From Erwinia aphidicola (lineage in GTDB: Bacteria > Pseudomonadota > Gammaproteobacteria > Enterobacterales > Enterobacteriaceae): DNA of 64,000 nt. The notes beneath the pieces are model-generated. The model made no database searches and was not told where the DNA came from. It saw nothing but the letters and a program-made list of their open reading frames with translations. A program made the position numbers and the translations under genes. Each line of letters opens with the position of its first letter. Position 1 is the first letter of the stretch. Below are positions 1-9,051 of this stretch, one piece after another. The stretch is from contig NZ_JAMKCQ010000001.1 in the NCBI RefSeq assembly GCF_024169515.1, positions 2,108,001-2,172,000 on the forward strand, read 5' to 3'.

Positions 1-1187
1 TGCGGGCAGCGCTTGCGGTACACCAGATAGGCCACCAGAATCATCCCCCAGCTGTAAATCACCAGGATTGCCGCCAGCGTCGACACCACGGTAAACAGCG
101 TCATCACGTTCGGCACCAGGAACAGCAGCAGCGTCCCGCTTAACATGCAAAAGCAGGAGAACATCAGGCTGCGCACCGGAATGCGCGTGGTGCGCGACAG
201 AATGCGGAACTGCCAGTGGGCGTGCTGCTCAACCGACAGGCCATAAAGCATGCGCGTGCTGGAGTAGACGCCGCTGTTGGCCGAGGACATCGCCGAGGTC
301 AGGGCCACAAAGTTGATCACCGCGGCGGCGGCAGGCAGGCCCGCCTTGGCAAACAGCGTGACGAACGGGCTGGTCTCCGGCGAAATATGCTGCCACGAGG
401 TCACCGCAATAATCACCACCATCGAAAGCACATAGAAGATGATGATGCGCAGCGGAATCGCCTTGATCGCCTTCGGCAGCACCGTCTGCGGCGATTTGGT
501 TTCGGCGCTCATGGTGCCGAGCAGCTCAATACCGGTGTAGGAGAAAATCGCGATCTGGAAACCGGCAAAAAAGCCGACAATGCCGTGCGGCATAAACACC
601 GCCGGGTCGCTGAGGTTATGCAGCGAGGCGGTCACGCCGTCCGGGGAGGTCCAGCCGGTTGCCACCATCCAGATGCCGGTGACAATCAGCGCCACAATGG
701 CGATCACCTTAATAATCGCAAACCAGAATTCCGCCTCGCCAAACATTTTCACCGACAGCAGGTTAAACAGGCACAGCAACCCAAGGGTGAACAGCGCCGG
801 TATCCACGGTGACAGCTGCGGTAGCCAGTACTGTACATAACCTCCGCACACCACCACATCGGCAATACAGGTCACCACCCAGCTCAGCCAGTAGGACCAG
901 CCGAGGAAGAAGCTGGCCTTAGGGCCGAGATAGTCGGAAACGAAATCGGCGAAGGAGCGGTAATCGAGCTTTGTCAGCAGCACTTCACCCATCGCGCGCA
1001 TCACCATATACATAAAGAAGCCGACCACGATATAGGTGATAAGGATCGAGGTGCCGGAAACGGCGATGGTTTTGCCCGCGCCCATAAACAGCCCGGTGCC
1101 GATCGCACCGCCGAGGGAGATAAGCTGAATATGGCGTGAACTCAGGCCGCGATGCAGGTGTTGCTGCGCATCCGTTTGGTCAGACAT
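1..1187 (-). CDS. Amino-acid permease of the CycA (D-serine/D-alanine/glycine) type, 3' end outside window
   Basis: This gene is read on the minus strand from an ATG at 1187, preceded by a GAGAGGA ribosome site, and runs off the left edge after about 395 codons. The N-terminal part reads RHIQLISLGGAIGTGLFMGAGK, the signature of the amino acid-polyamine-organocation permeases. Further motifs (MRAMGE, VKMFGEAEFWF, FFAGFQIAIFSYTGIELLG, LTSAMSSANSG) follow the E. coli CycA/AnsP/GabP subfamily, with CycA the closest that I recall. It is an inner-membrane proton symporter by family. It is divergent from dld, which fits joint use of alanine/lactate-type substrates, but that is inference. The exact substrate cannot be fixed from sequence. 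Confidence 0.85.
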   Translation of the reverse strand, partial: MSDQTDAQQHLHRGLSSRHIQLISLGGAIGTGLFMGAGKTIAVSGTSILITYIVVGFFMYMVMRAMGEVLLTKLDYRSFADFVSDYLGPKASFFLGWSYWLSWVVTCIADVVVCGGYVQYWLPQLSPWIPALFTLGLLCLFNLLSVKMFGEAEFWFAIIKVIAIVALIVTGIWMVATGWTSPDGVTASLHNLSDPAVFMPHGIVGFFAGFQIAIFSYTGIELLGTMSAETKSPQTVLPKAIKAIPLRIIIFYVLSMVVIIAVTSWQHISPETSPFVTLFAKAGLPAAAAVINFVALTSAMSSANSGVYSSTRMLYGLSVEQHAHWQFRILSRTTRIPVRSLMFSCFCMLSGTLLLFLVPNVMTLFTVVSTLAAILVIYSWGMILVAYLVYRKRCP

Positions 1188-1524
1188 AGCATCCTCTCAA
1201 CATTGTATTATTAGCGGGCAAAACCACCCCTTCCCCATAGAAATATCAGGGCGTTACGAGCGCAGGAAGTCGGTAAGTGGGCATCATGCTGGCGCTGTGC
1301 TGTAACAAAGTCAACACAGTGTCATCCGTAATTATTCACTTTATGATCACATTCAACTTTTTGAAAAACAGAGGGAAATTTTTTTATATGCATTTTTACT
1401 GCATATAAGTTGCATAAAATTGCGTTATCTATACCAGAGTAAAAAGTTAACTAATTATTCATTCGTAAGCGGGTCAGGTACACTCGATGCGGCAAAAAAA
1501 TAAACGCTAAGGAGAGGCAAGAAG
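1188..1524. promoter_or_regulatory. Divergent promoter region between permease and dld
   Basis: This is a 337-base gene-free stretch between two divergent start codons. The part from about 1330 to 1480 is AT-rich and contains TGCATTTTTACTGCATATAA and GTTAACTAATTATTC. The latter resembles an ArcA-type site, which would suit a respiratory dehydrogenase, but the match is weak. I cannot fix -35/-10 boxes with confidence. Confidence 0.4.
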
Positions 1525-3216
1525 ATGCAACACGCTCTTACCCTGCAACAGCTGACCGACCTGGTCAGCGCCGATAATCTGATTACCGATAGCTACCAGA
1601 AAGCCTGGTACTGCAAAGGCTTTCGCGTCGGGCACGGTGATGCGCTGGCGGTGGTGCTGCCGGAAACGCTGCTGCAGCTGTGGCAGGTGCTGCAGGTGTG
1701 CCAGCAGGATGACTGCATAATTTTGATGCAGGCATCTAATACCGGGGTGACCGGCGGTTCAACGCCGCACGGTGATGACTACGATCGCCCGGTGATTATC
1801 GTCAGCACGCGCAAGATCAAAGGCGTGCAGGTGATTGATAATGCAGAGCAGATTATTGCCTTTCCCGGCAGCACCCTGACCGAGCTGGAAGCGGCGCTTG
1901 CCCCTTACAATAAGGAGCCGCATTCGGTGATCGGCTCCTCGTGCATTGGCGCGTCGGTGGTGGGCGGTATCTGTAATAATTCCGGCGGCTCGCTGCTGCA
2001 GCGCGGCCCGGCGTTTACCGAGAAGTCGCTGTTTGCGCAAATTACCGAGGACGGCCAGCTGCTGCTGGTCAATCACCTCGGTATCGATCTCGGCACTGCG
2101 CCGGAGGAGATCATCGCCAACCTGGAGGCCGGGCAGTACACCACCGGTACCGCGCCGGATTGGGCGGGTAAGATCTGGGCGGATGACTATGCGGCGGTGA
2201 TCAAAGACGTGGCGGCGGAAACCCCAACGCGCTTCAACGGCAATCCGCAGTATCTGCACGACAGCGCGGGCTGCGCCGGCAAAGTGATCGTTTTCGCCGT
2301 GCGCCTGGCAACCTTTGACGCTACCCCGCAGGAGGACACCTTCTATATCGGCAGCAACGATGAGCAGGTGCTGCTCGGCCTGCGCCGCTATCTGATTGAG
2401 AATCTGGAAACCCTGCCGATTCAGGCGGAGTATATCCACCGCAACGCCTTCCGTCTGACGCTGCGCTATGCCCGCCATATGTTCCTGTCGATCAAGCGCC
2501 TTGGCCCGGCGGCGCTGCCCGGCCTGATGCGTAAAAAGGCGTTGTGGGATGCGCGGGTGAAAAAGCTGAAGCTGTTCCCTGCCAACACCATCGATAAGCT
2601 GATCCAGTGGGGCAACCGCGTGACGCCATCAACCGTGGCGCCGCGCCTGCTCTCCTGGCATCGCCGCTATGAACACCATCTGATGATTAAACTGGCCCAC
2701 GATGAGGTTGCGTCGATGAGCCGTCTGCTGACGGCCTTTTTCGCCGCGCGCAACGGCGAGTGGTTTCACTGCAGCGAAGCTGAACAGCAGGATGCGTTTC
2801 TGGTGCGTTTCGGCGTGGGTGCCTGCACGGTGTTCTACTGCGACTATTACGGTATTAATACCGACGACAGGCTGATCGCCTTTGACGTCGCCCTGCGCCG
2901 TAACGATACGCAGTGGCTGATCCACCTGCCGCCGGAGCTACAGTCACAGGTGCTGGAAAACTCCTGCTGCGGCCACTTCTTCTGCCTGGTCAACCATCAG
3001 GACTACATCCTCAAGCCGGGCGTTGATGGCGCCCGGTTCAAGGCGGCGGTGCTGGAGTATCTCGACCAGCGCGGGGCGAAATATCCGGCCGAGCACAATA
3101 TTGGCCACCTGTATCACGCCTCACAAGCGCATCAGCAGCACTTCCATCAGCTCGATCCCACCAATAGCTGCAATCCGGGCATTGGCAAAACCAGCAAGAA
3201 GAAGCACTGGGCATGA
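1525..3216 (+). CDS. dld: Quinone-dependent D-lactate dehydrogenase
   Basis: A peripheral inner-membrane flavoenzyme that oxidises D-lactate to pyruvate and passes electrons to quinone. The 563 residues are close to E. coli Dld (571). The FAD-binding (PCMH-type) domain fills roughly the first 270 residues and carries KGFRVGHGDALAVV, QASNTGVTGGSTP, EPHSVIGSSCIGASVVGG and GGSLLQRGP, all near-identical to Dld. The C-terminal membrane-binding domain ends in PAEHNIGHLYHA and DPTNSCNPGIGKTSKKK. The start has a good AAGGAGAGG ribosome site. The stop overlaps the next gene by four bases, so the two are probably co-transcribed. Confidence 0.97.
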   Translation: MQHALTLQQLTDLVSADNLITDSYQKAWYCKGFRVGHGDALAVVLPETLLQLWQVLQVCQQDDCIILMQASNTGVTGGSTPHGDDYDRPVIIVSTRKIKGVQVIDNAEQIIAFPGSTLTELEAALAPYNKEPHSVIGSSCIGASVVGGICNNSGGSLLQRGPAFTEKSLFAQITEDGQLLLVNHLGIDLGTAPEEIIANLEAGQYTTGTAPDWAGKIWADDYAAVIKDVAAETPTRFNGNPQYLHDSAGCAGKVIVFAVRLATFDATPQEDTFYIGSNDEQVLLGLRRYLIENLETLPIQAEYIHRNAFRLTLRYARHMFLSIKRLGPAALPGLMRKKALWDARVKKLKLFPANTIDKLIQWGNRVTPSTVAPRLLSWHRRYEHHLMIKLAHDEVASMSRLLTAFFAARNGEWFHCSEAEQQDAFLVRFGVGACTVFYCDYYGINTDDRLIAFDVALRRNDTQWLIHLPPELQSQVLENSCCGHFFCLVNHQDYILKPGVDGARFKAAVLEYLDQRGAKYPAEHNIGHLYHASQAHQQHFHQLDPTNSCNPGIGKTSKKKHWA

Positions 3217-3917
3217 ATCCGACACCGTTAGTTTTACTGCCCGGCGTGATGTGTGATGCCGGGCTGTGGCAGCGTATGCTGCCGGAGCTGGAGCAGCTTG
3301 GCCCGCTGATTTACGGCGATCTGTCGCAGGGGCGCTCCATTACGGAGATGGCCGATGCGGTACTGGCAGCCTGCCCGCCACGGTTCACGCTGGTGGGGTT
3401 CTCAATGGGCGGATATGTTGCGCGCGAGATCCTGCGCCGGGTGCCGCAGCGCGTGCAGAGTCTGGTGCTGATCGCCACCTCCAGCGCGGCGGACAGTGAG
3501 GCGATGGCGGAGTTTAAGCAGGCGGTGGCGGAGAATCTGCAGCGCGCCAGCGGCACCTTCCACGGCATCGGCCAGCGGGCGATCGCGCAATCGCTGAGCC
3601 GTGACCATCAGTCCGACCCGCAGCTGCAGCAGGCGATCCTCGATATGAGCGTGCGCCTCGGGCGCGAGACCTTTATCCGCCAGCTGCGGATGCCGCGCAG
3701 CAGCGACACCGATCTCCTGTCGGCCATCCGCTGCCCCACGCTGGTGATTGCCGCCGCCGACGATCGCATGCGCACGCTGGAAGAGTCGCGGCAGCTGGCG
3801 GCGGCCATTCCCGCATCGCGGCTGGAAGTGGTCGAAAACAGTGGGCATATGCTGCCGCTGGAGCAGCCCGGTGCGCTGCTTATGCTGCTGCGCGACTGGC
3901 TGGGCAACGCAGCATAA
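3213..3917 (+). CDS. Alpha/beta hydrolase
   Basis: A 234-residue alpha/beta-hydrolase fold protein. The nucleophile elbow GFSMGG places the serine at residue 64, the acid is probably Asp183 or Asp184 (AADDRM), and the histidine is His212 (NSGHMLPLEQP), so the catalytic triad looks complete. An oxyanion-side motif LLPGVMCDAGLW lies at the N-terminus. Its ATG overlaps the dld stop in an ATGA arrangement, suggesting translational coupling. The substrate is unknown, and nothing in the sequence ties it to lactate metabolism beyond the operon position. Confidence 0.85.
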   Translation: MNPTPLVLLPGVMCDAGLWQRMLPELEQLGPLIYGDLSQGRSITEMADAVLAACPPRFTLVGFSMGGYVAREILRRVPQRVQSLVLIATSSAADSEAMAEFKQAVAENLQRASGTFHGIGQRAIAQSLSRDHQSDPQLQQAILDMSVRLGRETFIRQLRMPRSSDTDLLSAIRCPTLVIAAADDRMRTLEESRQLAAAIPASRLEVVENSGHMLPLEQPGALLMLLRDWLGNAA

Positions 3918-4052
3918 ACAGTTACTAAAAAAACAGGCGGGCAGAGGGGCGCAGGGCTGGATTAGCCGGATAATTTCAATACAATCACTGTCGGCCAGGA
4001 TGGCACTAAAATGCTCAGGAGTGTAAGTGGTGATTTATCCGGGATGGTTTGC

Positions 4053-4499
4053 ATGAAAAAGTGGTTGCTGATGCTGGTTGTCACGCTGTTTGCCTGTGGG
4101 GCGGTGGCGGCGGAGCATAACGTCGATCCACAGGGGACCAGCCTGGCCTTTTACAGCTGGTATCTGACGGCATTGAGTAAAGAAGAGAGCCCGATCGATG
4201 AACACGATCCGCTGTTAAATGAATATGTCACCCAGCGGCTGCTGCAAAAAATTAACCTGCTGATCAAAAGCCCTGATGGCATGGACGATGACTATTTTCT
4301 GCAGGATCAGGACTACAGCGATGGCTGGGTCAATAACGTCAGCGTCAGCCGTTTTACCTACAACGGCAACCGCGCCGCCGGGGATGTGATCCTCGGCCGC
4401 GATCCCAGCGACCAGCAGCATCTGCTGGTAACGCTGGTGCATGAACGCGACGGCTGGAAGATCGACGAAGTGCAGCAGGAATCCACCCCCGCGCAGTAA
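4053..4499 (+). CDS. Exported DUF3828-like protein
   Basis: A 148-residue protein with a clear signal peptide (MKKWLLMLVVTLFACGAVAA, cleavage after about residue 20). I chose the ATG at 4053 because it gives the signal peptide its normal length; an in-frame ATG at 4011 would add 14 non-hydrophobic residues. The mature part (SLAFYSWYLTAL, YSDGWVNNVSVSRF, LVHERDGWKIDEVQ) resembles DUF3828 proteins such as YqhG/YbjP, small periplasmic proteins or lipoproteins of unknown role. No lipobox cysteine follows the signal. It converges with the next gene, five bases apart. Confidence 0.65.
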   Translation: MKKWLLMLVVTLFACGAVAAEHNVDPQGTSLAFYSWYLTALSKEESPIDEHDPLLNEYVTQRLLQKINLLIKSPDGMDDDYFLQDQDYSDGWVNNVSVSRFTYNGNRAAGDVILGRDPSDQQHLLVTLVHERDGWKIDEVQQESTPAQ

Positions 4500-4504
4500 T
4501 CCCC

Positions 4505-5440
4505 TCAGGCGAAGCGGCTAAACTGCTGGTGCAGATCGTCCAGCAGCTGATAGCGGCGGCGATACTCCGCGCGTTTCTTACTGGGGATCTCTTCCATGGC
4601 TTTGTGTGCCAGTTCCGCTGGCAGTTGCCATAGCTGGCGCGACAGGCGGCTGGCATCAAGCGACTGCCAGAACTCATCATAGCTGGCGACAAACGCCTCT
4701 TTCTTTTTAAAGCGATAGCGCAGGCTGCGCCAGGTGTGGCTGCAGTCGCTGACCCCCTGCAGGGTGCTGATACCGAGCTCACGCGCCAGCAAAAATGCCA
4801 CTTCCAGCAGTAATCGTTTCGGAAACAGACCGTAGCAGGCTTTGGTCGCGAGGCGGATTGCCTCGTGGGGCGTATCGCGATGGGCACCCTGCACGCAACC
4901 AATGACCAGCACCGGCTGGCCGCGCTGTTCGGTAATGGCGAACGTCAGCACTGCCAGCGTAACCTCCCCACTACTGAGCAGCATCACCACTTCACCCTCG
5001 CGCTCGCAGCGGCCATTACAGGCAACTGTGACGCGAAAAGGTTGGTCATCCTTGCCATAAAAACTCACCAGCTCGGTGGAGTGCGGCGACAGCAGCGCCT
5101 GGCGCAGAACGCCAGCGGTTAACTGTTGCATAAAACGGTAATGTTGGCCGATGGTCCGGGCACGCTGGGTGGCGCTCAGCCCCAGATGCAGGTACGGGCG
5201 GTGAACTTTTCCCGGCAGCATCGGCTGAAGCACAAGTGCTTCGCGCATTGCCGGGATATCCGCCAGCTGCCTCATATGCAGGGCGGTGCTGTGCGGAAAG
5301 GCCAGCGAGCGCAGCAGGAACTTTGCCCGATAAGCGGAGGATTGCCATGTGGCGTTCGGCGTGATGCGTCCGCTGACCAGGGCAGTAAACAGTGAGAGCG
5401 CGCTCTCGGGACTGCTGAAAAACAGTGCTTCTGATGACAT
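4505..5440 (-). CDS. VirK/YbjX (DUF535) family protein
   Basis: About 311 residues, matching the VirK/YbjX family (DUF535), which in Salmonella and Shigella is linked to virulence and resistance to cationic peptides. Characteristic stretches are HMRQLADIPAMREALV, GLSATQRARTIGQHYRF, IGCVQGA and LLLEVAFLLARELG, followed by a basic C-terminal part rich in Arg and Lys. The open frame extends to a TTG at 5485. I prefer the ATG at 5440 because the residues before it (CFNRDTFLQRL) do not look like the family start, but neither start has a strong ribosome site. Confidence 0.8.
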   Translation of the reverse strand: MSSEALFFSSPESALSLFTALVSGRITPNATWQSSAYRAKFLLRSLAFPHSTALHMRQLADIPAMREALVLQPMLPGKVHRPYLHLGLSATQRARTIGQHYRFMQQLTAGVLRQALLSPHSTELVSFYGKDDQPFRVTVACNGRCEREGEVVMLLSSGEVTLAVLTFAITEQRGQPVLVIGCVQGAHRDTPHEAIRLATKACYGLFPKRLLLEVAFLLARELGISTLQGVSDCSHTWRSLRYRFKKKEAFVASYDEFWQSLDASRLSRQLWQLPAELAHKAMEEIPSKKRAEYRRRYQLLDDLHQQFSRFA

Positions 5441-5652
5441 GACAATAAGCCGTTGTAGGAAAGTGTCCCGATTAAAGCAGGACAAAGCTTAATGGTGCCT
5501 CAATGCCCGGTGACTGTTTCGTGACGTTATCATTCGGTTGAATCGGCGTTTACTCTTCTCTGGTAACCCCTGTGCGGTGGCATAAACGGCTAAAGTCGGC
5601 GTAGACTGAATCGCGTATGGTGATGCCCATCTATTAACAAGGAGTTAGCTTG

Positions 5653-6258
5653 ATGAAACTGTTCTATACCCCGGGTGCCTGTTCGTTATCTCCCCACATT
5701 GCTCTGGAAGAAGTGGGTGCGACCTTCACGCTGGAACGCGTTGATCTGAAAACTAAAAAAACCGAAAGCGGCGCAGATTTCACCACCATCAACAGCAAAG
5801 GCTATATTCCTGCCTTACTGCTGGATGATGGCAGCCTGCTGACCGAAGGTACCGTGATTGCGCAGTACGTGGCTGACCTCAAGCCGGAGTCGGGTCTTGC
5901 GCCCTTAGCCGGCACCGCCGAACGCTACAGGCTGATGGAGTGGCTGAGCTTTATCAGCACCGAGCTGCACAAGCCGATGGGGTCGCTATTCAACCCCGCG
6001 CAGTCGGCGGACTGGAAACAGGCGGCGACCGGCAATCTGAACAAACGTCTCGACTGGCTCTCCGGCGCGCTGGCGGGTAAAAACTGGCTGATGGGCGATA
6101 AATTTACCGTGGCCGATGCCTATCTGTTTACCGTTCTCGGCTGGAGCAAAGTGGTGGGCTTTAGCCTGGATAACTGGCCGGATCTGCAGGCGTTTGCGGG
6201 CCGCGTTGCGGCTCGTCCGGCGGTTCAGCGCGCGATGAAGGCGGAAGGTCTGATTTAA
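5653..6258 (+). CDS. gstA: Beta-class glutathione S-transferase
   Basis: A 201-residue cytosolic transferase that conjugates glutathione to electrophiles. The N-terminal thioredoxin-like domain begins MKLFYTPGACSLSPHIALEE, with the beta-class active-site cysteine at residue 10, and has the cis-proline region KGYIPALLLDDG and LLTEGTVIAQY. The helical C-terminal domain contains WLMGDKFTVADAYLFTVLGW. Length and motifs match E. coli GstA (201 residues). An AAGGAG site lies eight bases before the ATG. It stands alone. Confidence 0.93.
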   Translation: MKLFYTPGACSLSPHIALEEVGATFTLERVDLKTKKTESGADFTTINSKGYIPALLLDDGSLLTEGTVIAQYVADLKPESGLAPLAGTAERYRLMEWLSFISTELHKPMGSLFNPAQSADWKQAATGNLNKRLDWLSGALAGKNWLMGDKFTVADAYLFTVLGWSKVVGFSLDNWPDLQAFAGRVAARPAVQRAMKAEGLI

Positions 6259-6313
6259 CCCGGCTGGAAAGCGTGAGGCAAACACCGTAAGCTGACGCCC
6301 TGTTCATTTTTTG

Positions 6314-7159
6314 ATGGGGTCGGCAGTGGAAGGGGTACCAGAGCAGTTTTGCTACGAGCAGGATCGCGCCAGCTTCCGGCATCTTTCCGGGCAGCCAGGC
6401 GTCGAGCTGTATCGTGCGCATATCACGCGTTACGCCTTCGAGCCTCATACGCATGAAGCGTTCGGCATCGGCACCATCGATCGCGGTGCCGAACGCTTTC
6501 GCTATCGCGGGGCGCAGCATGTCGCCCCGGTCGATTCACTGGTGCTGATGAACCCGGACGAGCTGCACACCGGCGAATCCGCCACTGAAGGCGGCTGGCA
6601 GTACCGTATGATCTACCTTGAGCCACAACGTCTGGCTGCCCTGACCGGGGAAGCAGAATGGTGGTTTGAACAGGCGGTGTGCCACGATCCACAGCGCGCC
6701 CGTCTGCTGTCGCAGCTGATGGAAAATCTGTGGCATCACGATGATCCGCTGGCCGTGGATGGCCTGTTGCTCAACCTCTGCGAGCTACTGCGCCCGCACG
6801 CCCGCATCGCCCGCCCCTTAGCGGCAGGACCACGCCATCGCTTTGACGTGGTGCGTGATTATCTGCGCGCGAACCTCTGCGAACGCATCTCCCTGAATGA
6901 GCTGGCCGCGCTGGTCTCGCTCAGCCCGTATCACTTTCAGCGGCAGTTTAAGGCACAGTACCACGTCACCCCGCATCAGATGCTGATGGCATTTCGCCTT
7001 TACCGCGCCAGCCAGCTGTTGGCCGCCGGCCTGCCTGCGGCGGACGTGGCTGCATCGGTCGGGCTGACCGACCAGGCGCACCTGACGCGCTCCTTCGCCA
7101 TCCGCTACGGCATTACCCCTTCGCGCTATCAGAAGCAGGTGCGTGCTCAGCTGCGCTGA
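6314..7159 (+). CDS. AraC-family transcriptional regulator
   Basis: A 281-residue regulator. The N-terminal half is a cupin-like sensor (FEPHTHEAFGIGTIDRGAERFRYRG). The C-terminal hundred residues hold the two AraC helix-turn-helix units: ISLNELAALVSLSPYHFQRQFK, then ADVAASVGLTDQAHLTRSFAIRYGITPSRYQ. The frame also opens with a TTG just before the ATG at 6314; neither has a strong ribosome site. Its end lies 70 bases before the EamA transporter gene on the same strand. AraC/EamA pairs are common, the regulator usually controlling the exporter. Confidence 0.88.
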   Translation: MGSAVEGVPEQFCYEQDRASFRHLSGQPGVELYRAHITRYAFEPHTHEAFGIGTIDRGAERFRYRGAQHVAPVDSLVLMNPDELHTGESATEGGWQYRMIYLEPQRLAALTGEAEWWFEQAVCHDPQRARLLSQLMENLWHHDDPLAVDGLLLNLCELLRPHARIARPLAAGPRHRFDVVRDYLRANLCERISLNELAALVSLSPYHFQRQFKAQYHVTPHQMLMAFRLYRASQLLAAGLPAADVAASVGLTDQAHLTRSFAIRYGITPSRYQKQVRAQLR

Positions 7160-7229
7160 TCGCAATTTGCTACAATCTCTGCCCGCTCTCTTTCCCCATA
7201 CTGGCGTTTTCTTTTGGCCGGAGCGGACT

Positions 7230-8192
7230 ATGCTTGCTGGAATTTTATTTGCCATGATTGCAGGGCTGATGTGGGGGCTGATCTTCGTTGGCCCGCTGAT
7301 GGTGCCGGATTATCCCGGCACGCTGCAGTCGATGGGGCGCTACCTGGCGTTTGGACTGATTGCGCTGCTGCTGGCCTGGCAGGATCGCCATCGTCTGAAG
7401 AAACTGTCGCGCCGCGACTGGCAGGAGGCTTTTCGCCTGACGCTGGTCGGCAACCTTCTCTATTACGCCTGCCTGGCGACGGCGATCCAGCGCACCGGCG
7501 CGCCAATCTCTACCATGATTATCGGCACGCTGCCGGTGGTTATCTCGGTGAGTGCCAATCTGTTTTACGGCGCTGAAGAAGGGCGCTTGCGCTGGGCGAA
7601 ACTCTGCCCCGCGCTGCTGCTGATTGCTGCCGGGCTGGTGTGCGTCAACGTGGCCGAGTTGCGTACAGTGGGGCAGCAGTTTGATCTTTGGCGCTACCTG
7701 AGCGGCATGGCGCTGGCGTTTGCCGCCGTCGTTTGCTGGACATGGTATCCACTGCGCAATGCCCGCTGGCTGCGCCGGCATCCCATCCGCCCGGCGACCT
7801 GGGCAACTGCGCAGGGGGTGGTCACGCTGCCGCTGGCCGCTGTCGGTTATCTGCTGGTGATGGCGCTGCTTCATGTGACCCGGCCGGAGTTCGCCTTGCC
7901 CTTTGGCCCGCGCCCCGGCGTATTTATTGCGCTGATGCTGGCGATTGCGCTGCTCTGCTCGTGGCTGGGCACGCTGTGCTGGAATGAAGCCAGCCAGCGC
8001 TTGCCGACTGTGCTGGTGGGGCCACTTATCGTGTTTGAAATCCTCGCCGGGCTCACTTATACCTTTTTATTACGTCAGTCGTGGCCGCCGTTACTCACCC
8101 TGTGCGGCGTGGCTTGCCTGATGGTCGGCGTGATTAGCGCAATGCGTATCAAGCCAGAGCCGGTAGTAAAGTCGTTGAAGATAACTGAGTAA
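7230..8192 (+). CDS. EamA/DMT-family transporter
   Basis: A 320-residue polytopic protein with about ten hydrophobic segments arranged as two EamA repeats (drug/metabolite transporter superfamily). I chose the ATG at 7230 over the upstream frame opening at 7143 because it follows a CCGGAGCGG ribosome site and places the first membrane helix (GILFAMIAGLMWGLIFVGPLM) at the N-terminus. The pairing ATAIQRTGAPISTMIIGTLPVV is typical of the first repeat. Probably exports a small metabolite under the upstream AraC regulator; the substrate is unknown. Confidence 0.88.
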   Translation: MLAGILFAMIAGLMWGLIFVGPLMVPDYPGTLQSMGRYLAFGLIALLLAWQDRHRLKKLSRRDWQEAFRLTLVGNLLYYACLATAIQRTGAPISTMIIGTLPVVISVSANLFYGAEEGRLRWAKLCPALLLIAAGLVCVNVAELRTVGQQFDLWRYLSGMALAFAAVVCWTWYPLRNARWLRRHPIRPATWATAQGVVTLPLAAVGYLLVMALLHVTRPEFALPFGPRPGVFIALMLAIALLCSWLGTLCWNEASQRLPTVLVGPLIVFEILAGLTYTFLLRQSWPPLLTLCGVACLMVGVISAMRIKPEPVVKSLKITE

Positions 8193-8283
8193 TGCAGGCT
8201 GCTGGCGAGGAAATCCTGATGATTTCTGTCGCGCAGCGGCCCGCTCTGGCTCGCGCTCACCGCGGGCCATATAATCGCATTTG

Positions 8284-8299
8284 TGTGATTTAGATCACA
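8284..8299. promoter_or_regulatory. Perfect CRP-type site
   Basis: TGTGATTTAGATCACA matches both CRP half-sites (TGTGA-N6-TCACA) exactly and is flanked by A/T. I find no matching -10 box at the usual class I or class II distances on either strand, and no gene starts nearby. Confidence 0.55.
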
Positions 8300-8830
8300 C
8301 ATTTTTGGCCGTGTCGGTCGCGCTTTTTTTCATCTCTTGCCACCGCTGCATGGCACAATCCAGGATTGTTCCGCTATAAGAATAATCGCTATTCTTATTG
8401 CACCTTTTTTTTGGACAGTGAATACCTCCTACTGAATGTTAAATTCTCCATTTTTGAGACGCATTTATCTTGCGGATACCACTATTTAATCGAAAAAATG
8501 AGTCAAAAATTGATAAGTCGCCCGAAGTTTTCCCCATGGGAAGAGGAGGGATTGATAAGATAAAACATCATTTAACAGTAGTGAAGGCGTGGGTTAAGCC
8601 TGTAATGTTTAACTCTGATAATGTAAAAGCGCACTTGTAGCATGATGCTACTCACATTCTGATGCCCTTAAAGGCGCGTGGCAGCACATTTCGTTAAGCA
8701 TAAGCTCAGCGACGGAACGCCCACAATAAATCAGTTTAATGAACCAGTGATTAAGCGAGAATGATTATCGTGGCAGGGGCATTAGCGGCGGGGATTGGCA
8801 GAATTATTAGAAGTGGTTAAGTCACTTTCG

Positions 8831-8864
8831 GCGCGTTTATCTTTGCCTGCAAAGATAAACGCGC
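8831..8864. repeat. Perfect 16-bp inverted repeat with 2-base loop
   Basis: The left arm GCGCGTTTATCTTTGC (8831-8846) is exactly complementary to 8849-8864, separated by CT. No T-run follows on either strand, so this is not an ordinary intrinsic terminator. It begins ten bases after the stop of a 19-codon frame. Confidence 0.8.
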
Positions 8865-9051
8865 ATTGAAAGCCTTGATGCTACTGAGTTTTTAGCTGGT
8901 GACTGAGTAAGTTACGGCCAAACTACTGGGCGGGATTACGAATAATTCATCAGTAAAAATCCGCGCCAAAAAAAACGTCCGGTACTTTTCAATAAGTATT
9001 GAGAATATTTTAATTTGGACCTGTTAATACATAACAAACAGCTTAAAACGA

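Larger units (their letters stand above)
8193..9051. other. Gene-poor AT-rich stretch with CRP-type site, hairpins and two tiny overlapping frames
   Basis: About 860 bases with no convincing gene of normal size. It holds a perfect CRP-type site (8284-8299), a small AT-rich hairpin (8376-8398) followed after seven bases by a run of eight T, two tiny frames (8678-8764 and 8761-8820) sharing an ATGA overlap, and a 16-bp perfect hairpin (8831-8864). A TTG-initiated frame at 8366-8563 has no ribosome site and I do not accept it. The composition is poorer in GC than the flanks, which suggests acquired or decaying DNA. Confidence 0.5.

Noticed and set aside
8366..8563. Possible 65-residue protein from a TTG start
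   Set aside because: No ribosome site, rare start codon, no recognisable family and it begins inside an AT-rich hairpin.
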